A stretch of 42,352 nucleotides of DNA from Pseudomonadota bacterium (GTDB lineage Bacteria > Pseudomonadota > Alphaproteobacteria > Acetobacterales > Acetobacteraceae), in the NCBI GenBank assembly GCA_021846225.1, contig JAJZCG010000012.1, positions 1-42,352 on the forward strand. Reading direction: 5' to 3'. The position numbers and the translations under genes were made by a program. The notes below the pieces were generated by a model that was not told the DNA's origin, did not search any database, and was given only the letters and a program-made list of their open reading frames with translations. Positions 1 through 10,105 of the stretch are shown here, piece after piece. The stretch's first letter is position 1, and the number at the start of each line of letters is the position of its first letter.

Positions 1-107
1 TCAGCAAGCTCAAGCAGTTCAGACGGGTGGCAACACGCTTCGAGAAAACCGCACAAAACTACCGGGCCGTCGTCACACTCGCCGCAATCGTCCTATGGCT
101 AAGGTAA
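1..107 (+). mobile_element. IS5-family transposase, C-terminal fragment (runs off left edge)
   Basis: Frame +3 reads SKLKQFRRVATRFEKTAQNYRAVVTLAAIVLWLR*, the typical C-terminus of IS5-family (IS427/IS1031-like) DDE transposases. Stop TAA at 105-107, followed by a short tail and CTAG at 121-124. Confidence 0.85.
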
Positions 108-124
108 GTGTCCACACCTCCTAG

Positions 125-160
125 AGCCTGATCGTTTGAGGTTGGCGCGCGCTAGCCGGG
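125..160 (+). repeat. REP-like repeat, copy 1 (left half conserved: GAGCCTGATCGTTTGAGGTTG)
   Basis: CTAGAGCCTGATCGTTTGAGGTTG (121-144) matches CTAGAGTCTGATCGTTTGAGGTTG at 22943-22966 with 1 mismatch. The right half diverges into the tautomerase 3' end. Confidence 0.75.
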
Positions 161-343
161 CGGCTTGCCTTTAAGGACGCCACCGGCGGCAAAATGCCAT
201 GGCGGAACCTCACGGATGATAACCCGGACCGCATCGCGCGGGGCGCTGATCGTCTCCATCAGCGCGACCGTGACTTTCTCGACCATGGCTTCCTTGGCCG
301 CGAAGCTGCGGCCTTCCATCATGGTAATTTCAACGATCGGCAT
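152..343 (-). CDS. dmpI: 4-oxalocrotonate tautomerase (2-hydroxymuconate tautomerase)
   Basis: 63 aa; N-terminal catalytic Pro after Met (MPIVEITMMEGRS); tautomerase length and motif; sits at the end of the meta-cleavage operon. Confidence 0.88.
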   Translation of the reverse strand: MPIVEITMMEGRSFAAKEAMVEKVTVALMETISAPRDAVRVIIREVPPWHFAAGGVLKGKPPG

Positions 344-354
344 TACGGCCTCCC

Positions 355-1125
355 TTAAGCGGTTACGTTGAAGGACACGGCGCCCAGATTCTGGAAGCTG
401 GTGCGCACGAAATCGCCCGGGGTGAGCGCATGGGCCGCGGTGGCGCCCCCGGCCAGCACGATGTCGCCCGGCTCCAGGCGCTCGCCAACGCTGCCGATGA
501 GACGCGCGGCGCAGACCAGCGAGCGGATCGGATTGCCCAAAATCGCCGCGGTGGAACCGATTTGCACCGGGCGGCCGTTAAGCTCCATGATGATGCCAAG
601 GTTGGAGACATCAGTGGAAGGCTTGGCCCAGGCGCCGAGGTAGAAGCCCGAGGAGGAGGAGTTGTCGGCGATCACGTCAGCCAGTGCGAATTTGAAATTT
701 CTGTAGCGGCTGTCAATGATCTCCATTGCCGGGGCAATGGCTTCCACCGCGTCCAGCGCTTCGGCAAGCGAGACGTTGCCCGATAGCGGTTTGCGCATGA
801 TGTAGGCGATTTCGGGCTCGACGCGCGGATGCGTGTAGCGCGCATGGGACATCTCACCGCCTTCCTCAAGGCGCATCGCGTCCGTCAAACGGCCCCAGAT
901 GACCTCGGCAACCCCCATTTGCTGCATTTTCGCGCGCGAGGTGAGGCCCATTTTGTAGCCCACGCGGCGCTCGCCGCGCGCCCAGCGCCGGGCCACCGAG
1001 AGCGCCTGGATGGCGTAGGCATCCGCCACCGGGAGATTTGGATAGGTATCGGTGAGCTGCGGCACGGCGGTGGCGGTGCGCGCGGCTTCGTCGAGGCCTG
1101 CCGCCAGTTCGGAAAGATTGGTCAT
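355..1125 (-). CDS. dmpH: 4-oxalocrotonate (2-oxo-3-hexenedioate) decarboxylase
   Basis: 256 aa; hydratase/decarboxylase family (RRVGYKMGLTSRAKMQQMGV, EPEIAYIM, GDIVLAGGATAAHALTPGD). Confidence 0.88.
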   Translation of the reverse strand: MTNLSELAAGLDEAARTATAVPQLTDTYPNLPVADAYAIQALSVARRWARGERRVGYKMGLTSRAKMQQMGVAEVIWGRLTDAMRLEEGGEMSHARYTHPRVEPEIAYIMRKPLSGNVSLAEALDAVEAIAPAMEIIDSRYRNFKFALADVIADNSSSSGFYLGAWAKPSTDVSNLGIIMELNGRPVQIGSTAAILGNPIRSLVCAARLIGSVGERLEPGDIVLAGGATAAHALTPGDFVRTSFQNLGAVSFNVTA

Positions 1126-1158
1126 GTTACTGCCTCGCGGAGTTTGAAGTGGCCATGA

Positions 1159-1965
1159 TTATTCGTTTGCAAAAGCGGCGCGCACGGCGCCGAGGCCCTC
1201 GATGCGTACATCGAACACATCACCCGGCTGGACGCTGACCATCGGCCCCAGTGCGCCGGAGAGAATGGTATCGCCCGCGCGCAATGGATGACCGGCGCGC
1301 GCCATCACCTGCGCCAGCCAGAGCGCCGCGTTCAGCGGTGAACCCAGGCAGGCCGCGCCCGCGCCGACCGAGACGGGCTCGCCGGATTTTTCCATGACCA
1401 TGCCGCACAGCCGCGGGTCAAAGTCTTGCAGGCGCACCGGGCGCGAGCCCAGCACATAGAGGCCGGAGGACGCGTTGTCAGCGATGGTGTCGGTGATTTT
1501 TATGTCCCAGTTCTGGACGCGCGAACCAACGATTTCCACGGCGGGGACGGCATATTCGATGGCGCGGAAGAGATCCGCCACCGTGAGTTGCTCATGCATG
1601 AGATCGCGCCCCAGCACGAAAGCAATCTCAGCTTCGACCTTGGGCTGCAGGACATCGGCCAGCGATACGTCCTGCGCCTCGCCGCGCGCCATGTCGGCGA
1701 AGAGCATTCCGTAATCAGGCTGGCTGACGCCCAGCTGCTTCTGCACGGCAACCGAGGTGAGGCCGATCTTGCGGCCTGCCAGGCGGCGGCCGGCGGCAAG
1801 CGCGCGCTGCGTGTTGAGTTCCTGCACCGCGTAGGCCCCGGCGACATCGCCCTCGGCCAGGAGCGTGCGTACCGGAGCGCAAGGCGTGCCGCTGCGCGCC
1901 GCCTCGAACAACAGATCGGCGGCGGTGCGGATGGCATCCGCCGTGGATTTTGAAGATATGCTCAT
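1159..1965 (-). CDS. dmpE: 2-oxopent-4-enoate (2-hydroxypenta-2,4-dienoate) hydratase
   Basis: Trimmed from ORF 1159..2094 to ATG at 1965 ([19 protein letters not shown]). The upstream part overlaps the neighbouring dehydrogenase. Motifs [17 protein letters not shown] and [14 protein letters not shown]. Confidence 0.88.
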   Translation of the reverse strand: MSISSKSTADAIRTAADLLFEAARSGTPCAPVRTLLAEGDVAGAYAVQELNTQRALAAGRRLAGRKIGLTSVAVQKQLGVSQPDYGMLFADMARGEAQDVSLADVLQPKVEAEIAFVLGRDLMHEQLTVADLFRAIEYAVPAVEIVGSRVQNWDIKITDTIADNASSGLYVLGSRPVRLQDFDPRLCGMVMEKSGEPVSVGAGAACLGSPLNAALWLAQVMARAGHPLRAGDTILSGALGPMVSVQPGDVFDVRIEGLGAVRAAFANE

Positions 1966-1981
1966 AATTGTTGTTCCGCTC

Positions 1982-3466
1982 TCAGAGTTTGACGCAGACG
2001 TTAGTGATTTCGGTGTAAAACTCAAGCGAGTGCACCCCGCCCTCGCGGCCGATGCCTGACGCTTTCGCCCCGCCGAAGGCTGTACGCAGATCACGCAGGA
2101 ACCAGGAATTCACCCAGCAGATGCCAACCTCCATGCGGCCCGCGACGCGATGCGCGCGCGAGAGATTTTCCGTCCATACCGAAGCGGCCAGGCCGTAGGG
2201 CGTTGCGTTGGCGAGGCGGATGGCCTCCTCCTCGGTATCGAAGGGGCGGATATGGCAGCAGGGGCCAAAAATTTCCTCATTGACCACCGAGGCATCGTCC
2301 GGCAGGCCGGTCCAGATCGTCGGCTGGACCCAGGCGCCGCCGGCGAGTTCGTCCGGCATGTGCGGTACGCCGCCGCCGGTGATGATGGTAGCCCCCTCCT
2401 CAACGGCCCGGGCGTAGTAGGAGAGCACCTTTTTGCGATGCTGCTCGCTGACCAGCGGGCCGAGATTGGCGGCAGGATCTTCCGGGCTGCCGAATTTTAA
2501 ACCCTCGGCGCCCTGCTTCAGCCGGGCGACGAATTCATCAAAAATCGGGCGCTCGACATAAATCCGCTCGGTGCCGAGACAGACCTGACCGCAATTGGCG
2601 AAGGCCGAGCGCATGGTGCCCTCGATCGCCTTGTCCAGATCGGCATCGGCGAAAACCAGCGCGGGGTTTTTGCCGCCCAGCTCGAGCGAGACCGGGCGCA
2701 CGCCGCGCGCGGCTTCGCGCATCAGCGCCTCGCCGCTGCGGGTGGAGCCGGTGAAAGTGATGCCGTTGACGCCGGGGTGCTGGGTTAAGAATTCACCCGC
2801 CGAATTGCCCCCGAAGCCGTGCACGACATTGTAAACGCCCTTGGGCACGCCTACAGAATTCATCACCTCGCCAAGCAGCGTGGCGGTAAGGGGCGTCGCC
2901 TCGGAGGGCTTGACGACGACGGTGTTGCCCAGCGCCAGCGCCGGGCCCACCTTCCAGGTCATCAGCAGCAGCGGCAGGTTCCAGGGCGAGATGACCGCGA
3001 TGACGCCACGCGGGCGGCGCAGCGCGTAGTTCATCGCGCCATTGCCATCAGGCGTGGGCGTGGTGAAACATTCGGTGGATACGGTTTTCGCGACATCTGT
3101 GAACATCGTGAAGTTGGCCGCGCCACGGGGGATATCAATATGCGAGGCGAGGCTTGCCGGTTTGCCGGTATCCAGACATTCAGCAGCCAGGAATTCATCA
3201 AAGCGGCGGTTGATCTCGGCGGCGACCTTGCCCAGCAGGGCTGAGCGCTCGTTCAGCGACATCCGGCCCCAGGGGCCCTCCAGCGCGGCGCGCGCGGCTT
3301 TTACCGCCGCGTCGATCTCGGCACGCCCGCCCTCGGGCACGGCGCCGATACGCGAACCGTCAACAGGGCAGATGTTATCGTAGAATTTGCCGGTGCCGCC
3401 TTGTGTGAAGGCACCATCGATGAAATGCGCCGCATCGCGGCGGGCAGCGGATAATGAGAAGGTCAT
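1982..3466 (-). CDS. dmpC: 2-hydroxymuconic semialdehyde dehydrogenase (ALDH superfamily)
   Basis: Trimmed to ATG at 3466 ([20 protein letters not shown]). ALDH motifs [20 protein letters not shown] and [16 protein letters not shown]; operon context. Confidence 0.88.
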   Translation of the reverse strand: MTFSLSAARRDAAHFIDGAFTQGGTGKFYDNICPVDGSRIGAVPEGGRAEIDAAVKAARAALEGPWGRMSLNERSALLGKVAAEINRRFDEFLAAECLDTGKPASLASHIDIPRGAANFTMFTDVAKTVSTECFTTPTPDGNGAMNYALRRPRGVIAVISPWNLPLLLMTWKVGPALALGNTVVVKPSEATPLTATLLGEVMNSVGVPKGVYNVVHGFGGNSAGEFLTQHPGVNGITFTGSTRSGEALMREAARGVRPVSLELGGKNPALVFADADLDKAIEGTMRSAFANCGQVCLGTERIYVERPIFDEFVARLKQGAEGLKFGSPEDPAANLGPLVSEQHRKKVLSYYARAVEEGATIITGGGVPHMPDELAGGAWVQPTIWTGLPDDASVVNEEIFGPCCHIRPFDTEEEAIRLANATPYGLAASVWTENLSRAHRVAGRMEVGICWVNSWFLRDLRTAFGGAKASGIGREGGVHSLEFYTEITNVCVKL

Positions 3467-3486
3467 GAAAGATTGGTCCCTTATAA

Positions 3487-3912
3487 TCAATCCAGGCCAA
3501 GCGCGCGCAGACCGGCCGCGGCACCGGCGCGGTCGTCATCCTCAGAACCGCCGGAAACGCCGATTCCGCCTATGATGTTGCCATTTTGCCGAAGCGGCGC
3601 GCCGCCCCCGAACAGCACCACGCCGGGGCGCAGCGCCAGCCCTTCGCGCACCACTTCACGCTGCGAGAGGGCTTTGCACAGATCATCCGTGGAGGCGCCG
3701 AAAATCGCCGCGGTCCATGCCTTGTCACGGGCGATATCCACCGAGGCGGCGAACGCGCCATCAGCGCGCAGGCAAGCCACAAGCGCCCCGCCGGGGTCCA
3801 CCACGCAAGCCACCACGGCAACCCCGCGCGATGCGGCATCGGCCACCGCGGCCTGCACGGCATGCAGCGCGGCGGCGGAAGTGATGGTGACAGTTGAACG
3901 GGAAATGTCCAT
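3487..3912 (-). CDS. GlcG/HbpS-like (DUF336, heme-binding family) protein
   Basis: 141 aa; VVDPGGALVACLRADGAF...DIARDKAWTAAIFGAST...GGAPLR..GNIIGGIGVSGG, the GlcG/HbpS signature pattern. Confidence 0.8.
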   Translation of the reverse strand: MDISRSTVTITSAAALHAVQAAVADAASRGVAVVACVVDPGGALVACLRADGAFAASVDIARDKAWTAAIFGASTDDLCKALSQREVVREGLALRPGVVLFGGGAPLRQNGNIIGGIGVSGGSEDDDRAGAAAGLRALGLD

Positions 3913-3931
3913 GGCGGAGCGCTGTCTTGTT

Positions 3932-4852
3932 TCAGGTTACAACAGAGAGGAACGCTTCGTTAAGAACGCGCTCGTAATAGAAAATGCCTTTGCCGATCTG
4001 GGTTTCGTCCCAGGTGCGGGTCGGGTTGTCCGGGTAGTAGGTATAGCCGCCCGCGAAAACCTCATCACGGTTGCCGGAGGGGTCGAAGAAGTAGATGGTC
4101 TGGCCGCGCGTGATGCCGTGGCGGGTCGGCCCGATATCGATGGAAATATCAAAATGGGTCAGGATGTCCGCGGCGTGGCCGATGCTGTCCCAGTTTTCCA
4201 GCTCGAAGGAAACGTGATGCAGCTTGTTCGGCTCTGCGTGATTGACGAAGGCGATGTCATGCGCCTTCATGCCGCAGGTGAGCCAGATGGCAAGGAGGCC
4301 GCCTGGGGTATCAACCCGCTCGGCGCAGCGGAAATCCAGAACCTTCGTGAAAAAGTCAAGGTTTTCTTCGATCTTCGGGCCGTACAGAAGGGCGTGGTCA
4401 AAACGGTTGGCTTGCATGCCGTGCGGCTCGCTCACCCAGATGTTCGGGTTATGCGTCAGCGGCTTCGGCTCGGACTGCTCGGCATGGGCGTAAAGCTCGA
4501 TCCGGTGGCCGGAAGCGATGGTGAAGCCGATGCGCCGGCCGATGCCGGGCTGCTCGCCAGCGGCGACGTGATCCACCGGATAGCCGTATTCTACAATGCG
4601 CTTCTCGAAGGAATCCAGATCCGAATCTTCCAGCACCTTGAAGGCCATCAGGTCAACGCCGGGGGCATCCGCCTTGCGCAGGACGATGCTGTGGTGGTCG
4701 AACTCATCGGCAGCCTTCAGGTACATCCGGCCGTCCGTACCCTCCGTTACCCGGTTGAGGCCGATACGCTTGATGTAATGCTCGACCGCTGATTGCATGT
4801 CGAGCACGCGGAGCTGAATAAAGCCGGGACGCAGAACGCCGGTATGGGCCAT
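3932..4852 (-). CDS. dmpB: Catechol 2,3-dioxygenase (extradiol, vicinal oxygen chelate family)
   Basis: 306 aa; GFIQLRVLDMQSAVEHYIKRIGLNRV, LHHVSFELENWDSIGHAADIL, GQTIYFFDPSGNRDEVFAGGY. AAGGAGG ribosome-binding site just upstream on the minus strand. Confidence 0.92.
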   Translation of the reverse strand: MAHTGVLRPGFIQLRVLDMQSAVEHYIKRIGLNRVTEGTDGRMYLKAADEFDHHSIVLRKADAPGVDLMAFKVLEDSDLDSFEKRIVEYGYPVDHVAAGEQPGIGRRIGFTIASGHRIELYAHAEQSEPKPLTHNPNIWVSEPHGMQANRFDHALLYGPKIEENLDFFTKVLDFRCAERVDTPGGLLAIWLTCGMKAHDIAFVNHAEPNKLHHVSFELENWDSIGHAADILTHFDISIDIGPTRHGITRGQTIYFFDPSGNRDEVFAGGYTYYPDNPTRTWDETQIGKGIFYYERVLNEAFLSVVT

Positions 4853-5184
4853 CGGTAATCCTCCTTGGTTGCGGTGGCGGCCTTTCCGGCAGCCATTCCT
4901 GAAAGCGGTAGACTTAAAGCGGAAGCGTGAGATCGGTTATTATGAGGCCGGTGGCTGCGGCAACGCCGCCGCTCCAGCCATGCCGAGGGTGATATTCCTG
5001 GCGCCGGGGACTGTCAACAATAATTTCGAGATTTTTTATAAATTCGGTAAAATTGTTATTTTCATTTATATTCCGAAGCCGCTATCATGAGGTAAATGTT
5101 GCGATTTATCAGGCCGGCCGCCCAGCCCCCGCGGTTCTGGCCGGCGTGGAAAAGCATTCGGAGGATGACTGGATATGGATATTT

Positions 5185-5907
5185 ATGGATACTAATGCAG
5201 CCCCCAATGTGACAGCAGCGGCCTTGGCGCCGCCCAAACCGGTTGCCGCGCGCAGCTTGGTGGAAGCGGCACATGAGGCGATCCGCCATGAAATTCTCAC
5301 CGGAGGGCTGGCGCCGGGAGAGAAATTGCGATTCGAGATGCTGCGTAAGCGCTTTGGCTTTGGCGCCAGCACGCTGCGCGAGGCGCTGACGCGGCTGGTA
5401 GGGGAAGCGCTGGTTACCTCCGAGGAGCAGAAGGGGTTCCGGGTTGCGCCAGTCTCGCTGGAGGATCTCGCCGACCTGACCCGCACACGCAAGTTCATTG
5501 AACTGGAGGCGCTGCGCGAGTCTATCCTGAATGGTGATGACGCATGGGAGGGCCGCCTGGTTTCCGCCTTCCACCGGCTTTCAAAGGTGGAGGCAAAGCT
5601 AAGCTCCGGGCCTGAGTTGCAGCAGGATGAATTCGAGCACCGCAACAATGAATTTCACCATGCGCTGATCAGCGCCTGCCCTTCGCGCTGGCTGCACCAT
5701 CTGCACGGGATATTGTATCAGCAGTCGGAGCGCTATCGCCGTATCTCGCTGGTGAACCGGGTTGTGCCCCGCGATGTTCATGCCGAGCACAAGGCGATGT
5801 TTGACGCCGCGCTCGCGCGCAATGTGGAATTGGCCTGCCAGGTTGCGGGCGAGCATATCGAACGGACGCTCTCCGTGATGGCCAAGGTACTGACCGCGGG
5901 AAGATGA
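5185..5907 (+). CDS. GntR-family (FCD) transcriptional regulator
   Basis: ORF 5053..5907; likely start MDTNAAPNV at 5185. Winged-helix EAIRHEILTGGLAPGEKLRFEMLRKRFGFGASTLREALTRLVGEALV plus FCD-type C-terminus; divergent from the catechol operon. Confidence 0.87.
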   Translation: MDTNAAPNVTAAALAPPKPVAARSLVEAAHEAIRHEILTGGLAPGEKLRFEMLRKRFGFGASTLREALTRLVGEALVTSEEQKGFRVAPVSLEDLADLTRTRKFIELEALRESILNGDDAWEGRLVSAFHRLSKVEAKLSSGPELQQDEFEHRNNEFHHALISACPSRWLHHLHGILYQQSERYRRISLVNRVVPRDVHAEHKAMFDAALARNVELACQVAGEHIERTLSVMAKVLTAGR

Positions 5908-5915
5908 CCCCGGGC

Positions 5916-5945
5916 GGTTGCGCGCCAGCGCGGCGGGCGGCGCGC
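5916..5945. repeat. Degenerate REP-like hairpin between convergent genes (possible terminator)
   Basis: GGTTGCGCGCCAGCGCGGC resembles the hairpin of the 23015 copy (GGTTGACGCGCGCCAGCGCGGC). Inverted repeat GCGCGCC (5920-5926) / GGCGCGC (5939-5945). Confidence 0.5.
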
Positions 5946-5950
5946 ATGTG

Positions 5951-8900
5951 TTAACCGCTCTCGCGGGCGCGCAATGCCTGCAGGCTGAGCCGTGCCCTCT
6001 CGGTGGCAAACAGCTCAGCCGCCGTGAAGGGAAGGCGGTGGCGCCAGTTTGGCCGTTCCAGATTTGTACCAGGCAGATTCTGGCTGATGGTTTCCCCCGC
6101 GAGGTCCTCCGCCTGGACCATGAGCAGAGCCGAGGGCGCGCGGGCGAGCCATTCGTGAATCGCTGCGAGCATGGCCGGGGATAATGCCTCGCTCTCAGCT
6201 TCGGGGAACACGATGCCCGCAGCCGCGAGCGCGCGGCGCAATGCCTGCTTCTCACGCTGGCGAAGGCCTTGCTGGGCGAGGCTGGCCGCCGCATCGATCA
6301 GGCCAAGCGCGTGACGCTCCGCAATGTCGCTCCCCTGCCACCAGCCCGCGAGCGGCGGCAGGTCATGCGTTGCGGCGCAGGCCAGCGCGGCGGGCGGATA
6401 CAAGCGCGGCGCGATGAAGTCTTCCGCCGTGCGCTCGAGCATCATCACACGATAGCTGAGCACGCCGGCAGCCGCCAAGGTCTCGCGCAGCCCATCCGGT
6501 ACCGTGCCGAGATCCTCGCCGACGATCAGGCATTTCGCTTTTTGGCTTTCCAGGCTGAGATGGCCGGTGAGCGTTGCGAGCGGATAATGGACATAAGCGC
6601 CATCGCGCGCGCGCCCGCCTTCTGGAATCCAAAAAAGTCTGGAGAGGCCTAGTGCGTGATCAATCCGCAAAGCTGCCGCATGGCGCATGTTGGCGGCGGC
6701 GGCGGCGCGGAAGGAGGCGAAGTTCGTGCGCTGCCAGGCCAGGGGATCGGGCGGCGGCAGGTTCCACATCTGGCCCTCCGGCCCCAAAGGGTCCGGTGGG
6801 GCGCCAATGGAGACGCCGCTGGCAAATGTATCGGCATTGGCCCAGGCTTCCGCGCCGTCCGGCGCGCAGCCGACGGCAAGATCCCGGTACAACCCCAGCG
6901 CCAGACCAGCGCCACGCGCGGCGGCGGCCGCGGCGCTCAACTGGAGGTCACACAAAAATTGCAGAAAAATAGCATAACGATGCTGTTCCGGATGGCGCTG
7001 CGCCAATTCGCGCACCTGCGAAGAGGCTGCATCGCGCAGCACGGATGGCCAGCACTGCCAGGAAACCCCCGGGAAAAGCCCGCTTATGACCTGAAAGTTC
7101 GCGAACTGTGCGAGTTGTTCACCACCATCGGCAATGAAACGCTCAAACGTCTGGACCACCGGGTGGTTGGGACGAATCCGCGCCGCGGCTTCAAAACCAT
7201 TGAAAAGATTTTGAAGAAATCTGGATTTCTCAAGCCAGATGGCCGGATAGTCGAGACTCTCGCACGGGGGGATGCGTGGCGCGGCCGTAAAGCCCGGGAT
7301 ATCGTGCAAGGCATCGAGCGCCAAGTGGATCGGGTCGAGGTAGCGGCGGTCCGACGGATGATAAGGGCTTGCACGATCACGCTCGGCCGGAAACAGCATG
7401 TGCAGCGGTTGAATGCCAAGCAGCGCCGCGCCATGCTGCCCGGCAAGGGATGCAAACTGCGCGAGGGCGGAAAAATCGCCGATGCCGGAGTCACCCGTAC
7501 GGCGCAACGAATAGCTTTGCACGGAGATGCCAAAGTGTTGGGCCGGCCATGTATCCGGAAGATGGCAGCGGCGGGGTGCGGCCGTAAGATGGCAGATAAT
7601 ATCACGCCTATTTTCAAAGAAGGCAGTATAGTGCCCTGCTTCAAGGGGCGGCAGAGGCAGGCTTAAAACCCGCAGCACACGGCCCAGGGAGTCAGCCGAT
7701 GGGGCGTGGGCGCGCCAGCGTGGCGCCAGCGTGGCGGCCAGATTGCCGGAAGCATCACGCAAGAGCAACGCCGCGAGCGGAAAGGCATCCGCCGGGGCGC
7801 GCATTACCGGCAGCATGGAGGCTTCGCCCGCGTAGACCATGTGGACTTCAGGCAGCAAGCGGGTTGTACGGGAGGCGAGGGTTTGCGTCAGGCTGTCCCA
7901 CGCCTGCGACTGTGTTGCTACGTCAATTTTCATTGCAGAGAGCAAGGCGCGTTGCGTTTCCTCGCTGACGATATGACGGTTGCCCGCAATATCCCACCAT
8001 TCAGGCGCAATGCCCACGGCGCCGGAAAGCCGCGCCAGCAGATGCGAATCTGGCTGGCGGGTGAAGCGCGGTTGCGCCGGTTGTTCAACGTACAGCGCGA
8101 GCGAGCGCGCAGGCAAACTCATATCATCCTGGCTGATGGCTGGATCGGTGGAGAGTACGCGCCGCCAGAGAAAATTTCTACGTACCTCAGGCAGACTCAA
8201 GGGTTCATGAGAGTACCCGCGATTGATGGCCACGGCCACGCGGTTGGCATCCCCGCCCGCAACGTCCACACTGAAAACAGCGACAAGCGTGGCGTCATCT
8301 GGATTATTCCATTCAGCATCGCCACGAAGCGGAGCCCGCGCGCTTCGCCACTCGACATCAGGCAGGCCGGATTCAGCGGATACGCCGCCTGTTAAAAACA
8401 GCTCAGCACGCAAGGCCGGATGCGCGCGGCGAAGCGCGATCAGATCACGCGTGAAGGCAATGAGGGCAGGGTCAGCCTGCGCCCAGTCGAGCCAGGTGAG
8501 AGGATTATCCTGTGCGTAGGCATTGTTATTTCCATGCTGGGTGATGCCAAGTTCGGCGCCCATTGAGAGCATGGGCGTGCCGCGCGAGAGTAGCAAGGTG
8601 GCCAGCAGATTACGTTGGTCGCGCGCGCGCGCGCTGAGGCAGGGTTCATCGTCACACGGGCCTTCATACCCATGATTCCAGGAAAAATTGTTATCCGTGC
8701 CGTCCCTGTTAGATTCGCCGTTGGCAGCGTTATGCTTGTGCGCGTAGCTGACAAGGTCTGCCAGCGTAAAACCATCATGCGCGGTGATGAAGTTGATGGA
8801 GCGGGAAGCGAAATGTTTGCCGGCGAAGATGTCAGCCGAGCCCGCCAGCCTTGTTGCCAGTGCGCCACGCAGGCCTTCATCGCCGCGCCAGAAGCGCCGC

Positions 8901-10105
8901 ACATCATCGCGGAAACGATCGTTCCATTCGCCGTATTGAGCCGGGAAGCCGCCAACCCGGTAGCCGCCGGGACCGATATCCCATGGTTCAGCGATCAGCT
9001 TCGCCTGACGGAGAAGGGGATCTTGTGCGATCGCGGCGAGCAGCGGCGCAGCCGGATTGAACGTGCCTTCCTCCCTGCCTAATGAAGTTGCCAGATCAAA
9101 CCTGAAGCCATCGACACCGCCAAGCTCGACCCAGGTGCGCAGGCTATCCATCGCCAGACGCAGCACCGCGGGGCGATTGAGCGCAAGGCAGTTGCCGCAC
9201 CCGGAATCGTTTACATAACGTTCCGGATCATCGGGAGAGAGGCGGTAATAGCTGGCGTTATCTAGCCCCCGCAGGGAAAGCGTTGGCCCAAACTCGTCAC
9301 TTTCTCCTGAATGGTTCAACACCACGTCCAGAATTACCTCCAGCCCGGCAGCGTGCAATGCATCAACCGCCTGGCGAATCTCGGGCCAGCCGCCAGGAGC
9401 GAGACGCGGGTCCGGCGCCATGAGCGCCACTGGATTATAGCCCCAGTAATTGTTGAGACCGAGCGGGGGCAGATGCCGTTCGCCGGCCCAGGCGGCTGCT
9501 GGCATGATTTCAACCGTTGTGACGCCAAGATCCCGCAGATGCGCAATGGCTTCAACCCGCGCAAGAGCGGCGAATGTGCCTTGAATTGTTTCGGGAATTT
9601 TTGGATGAAGCCGGGTGAATCCGCGCACATGCAATTCGTAAATCACTGTGCTCGCCCAAGGAATGCGCAGCGGCGAGAACGGCTTGCAAAATTCGTTGCG
9701 ATTTACAACAATTGCCTTTGGCATCGATGCCGCGCTGTCAGCCAGCTTGTGTTCGCCAAGTGAAAATTGTTCCGAGGCGAGCACAAAAGGCCGATCCAGA
9801 CACGATGCATAAGGATCCACCAGTAGTTTTTCGGGGTTAAAGCGGTGACCCAGGGCGGGCGCGTCAGCCCCGTATGCACGCAGGCCGTAACGCGCGCCTA
9901 CGCCCACACCCGCGATATAAGCGTGAAATACATCACCCGTGCGGCCAGGAAGCGTGACGGCATGAGTTTGTTGTTCGCCTGTTGCATCAAACAGACAAAA
10001 CTCAACAGATGTTGCGTTGTGAGAATAAACAGCGACATTTATGCCGCCAGCATCCGGCGTTACGCCCAGCGGTTCTGGAAAGCCGGAACTGATATGCAGA
10101 ATCAT
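5951..10105 (-). CDS. Fused glycogen debranching enzyme (GlgX) - 4-alpha-glucanotransferase (MalQ)
   Basis: Single 1384-aa ORF. N-terminal part is GlgX-like ([37 protein letters not shown]-type motifs). C-terminal part is MalQ-like ([72 protein letters not shown]). Junction near nt 8040-8110. Confidence 0.93.
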   Translation of the reverse strand: MILHISSGFPEPLGVTPDAGGINVAVYSHNATSVEFCLFDATGEQQTHAVTLPGRTGDVFHAYIAGVGVGARYGLRAYGADAPALGHRFNPEKLLVDPYASCLDRPFVLASEQFSLGEHKLADSAASMPKAIVVNRNEFCKPFSPLRIPWASTVIYELHVRGFTRLHPKIPETIQGTFAALARVEAIAHLRDLGVTTVEIMPAAAWAGERHLPPLGLNNYWGYNPVALMAPDPRLAPGGWPEIRQAVDALHAAGLEVILDVVLNHSGESDEFGPTLSLRGLDNASYYRLSPDDPERYVNDSGCGNCLALNRPAVLRLAMDSLRTWVELGGVDGFRFDLATSLGREEGTFNPAAPLLAAIAQDPLLRQAKLIAEPWDIGPGGYRVGGFPAQYGEWNDRFRDDVRRFWRGDEGLRGALATRLAGSADIFAGKHFASRSINFITAHDGFTLADLVSYAHKHNAANGESNRDGTDNNFSWNHGYEGPCDDEPCLSARARDQRNLLATLLLSRGTPMLSMGAELGITQHGNNNAYAQDNPLTWLDWAQADPALIAFTRDLIALRRAHPALRAELFLTGGVSAESGLPDVEWRSARAPLRGDAEWNNPDDATLVAVFSVDVAGGDANRVAVAINRGYSHEPLSLPEVRRNFLWRRVLSTDPAISQDDMSLPARSLALYVEQPAQPRFTRQPDSHLLARLSGAVGIAPEWWDIAGNRHIVSEETQRALLSAMKIDVATQSQAWDSLTQTLASRTTRLLPEVHMVYAGEASMLPVMRAPADAFPLAALLLRDASGNLAATLAPRWRAHAPSADSLGRVLRVLSLPLPPLEAGHYTAFFENRRDIICHLTAAPRRCHLPDTWPAQHFGISVQSYSLRRTGDSGIGDFSALAQFASLAGQHGAALLGIQPLHMLFPAERDRASPYHPSDRRYLDPIHLALDALHDIPGFTAAPRIPPCESLDYPAIWLEKSRFLQNLFNGFEAAARIRPNHPVVQTFERFIADGGEQLAQFANFQVISGLFPGVSWQCWPSVLRDAASSQVRELAQRHPEQHRYAIFLQFLCDLQLSAAAAAARGAGLALGLYRDLAVGCAPDGAEAWANADTFASGVSIGAPPDPLGPEGQMWNLPPPDPLAWQRTNFASFRAAAAANMRHAAALRIDHALGLSRLFWIPEGGRARDGAYVHYPLATLTGHLSLESQKAKCLIVGEDLGTVPDGLRETLAAAGVLSYRVMMLERTAEDFIAPRLYPPAALACAATHDLPPLAGWWQGSDIAERHALGLIDAAASLAQQGLRQREKQALRRALAAAGIVFPEAESEALSPAMLAAIHEWLARAPSALLMVQAEDLAGETISQNLPGTNLERPNWRHRLPFTAAELFATERARLSLQALRARESG

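Noticed and set aside
3473-4792. 439-aa plus-strand ORF opposite the GlcG-like and dioxygenase genes
   Set aside because: Spans two well-supported minus-strand genes; no recognised domain.
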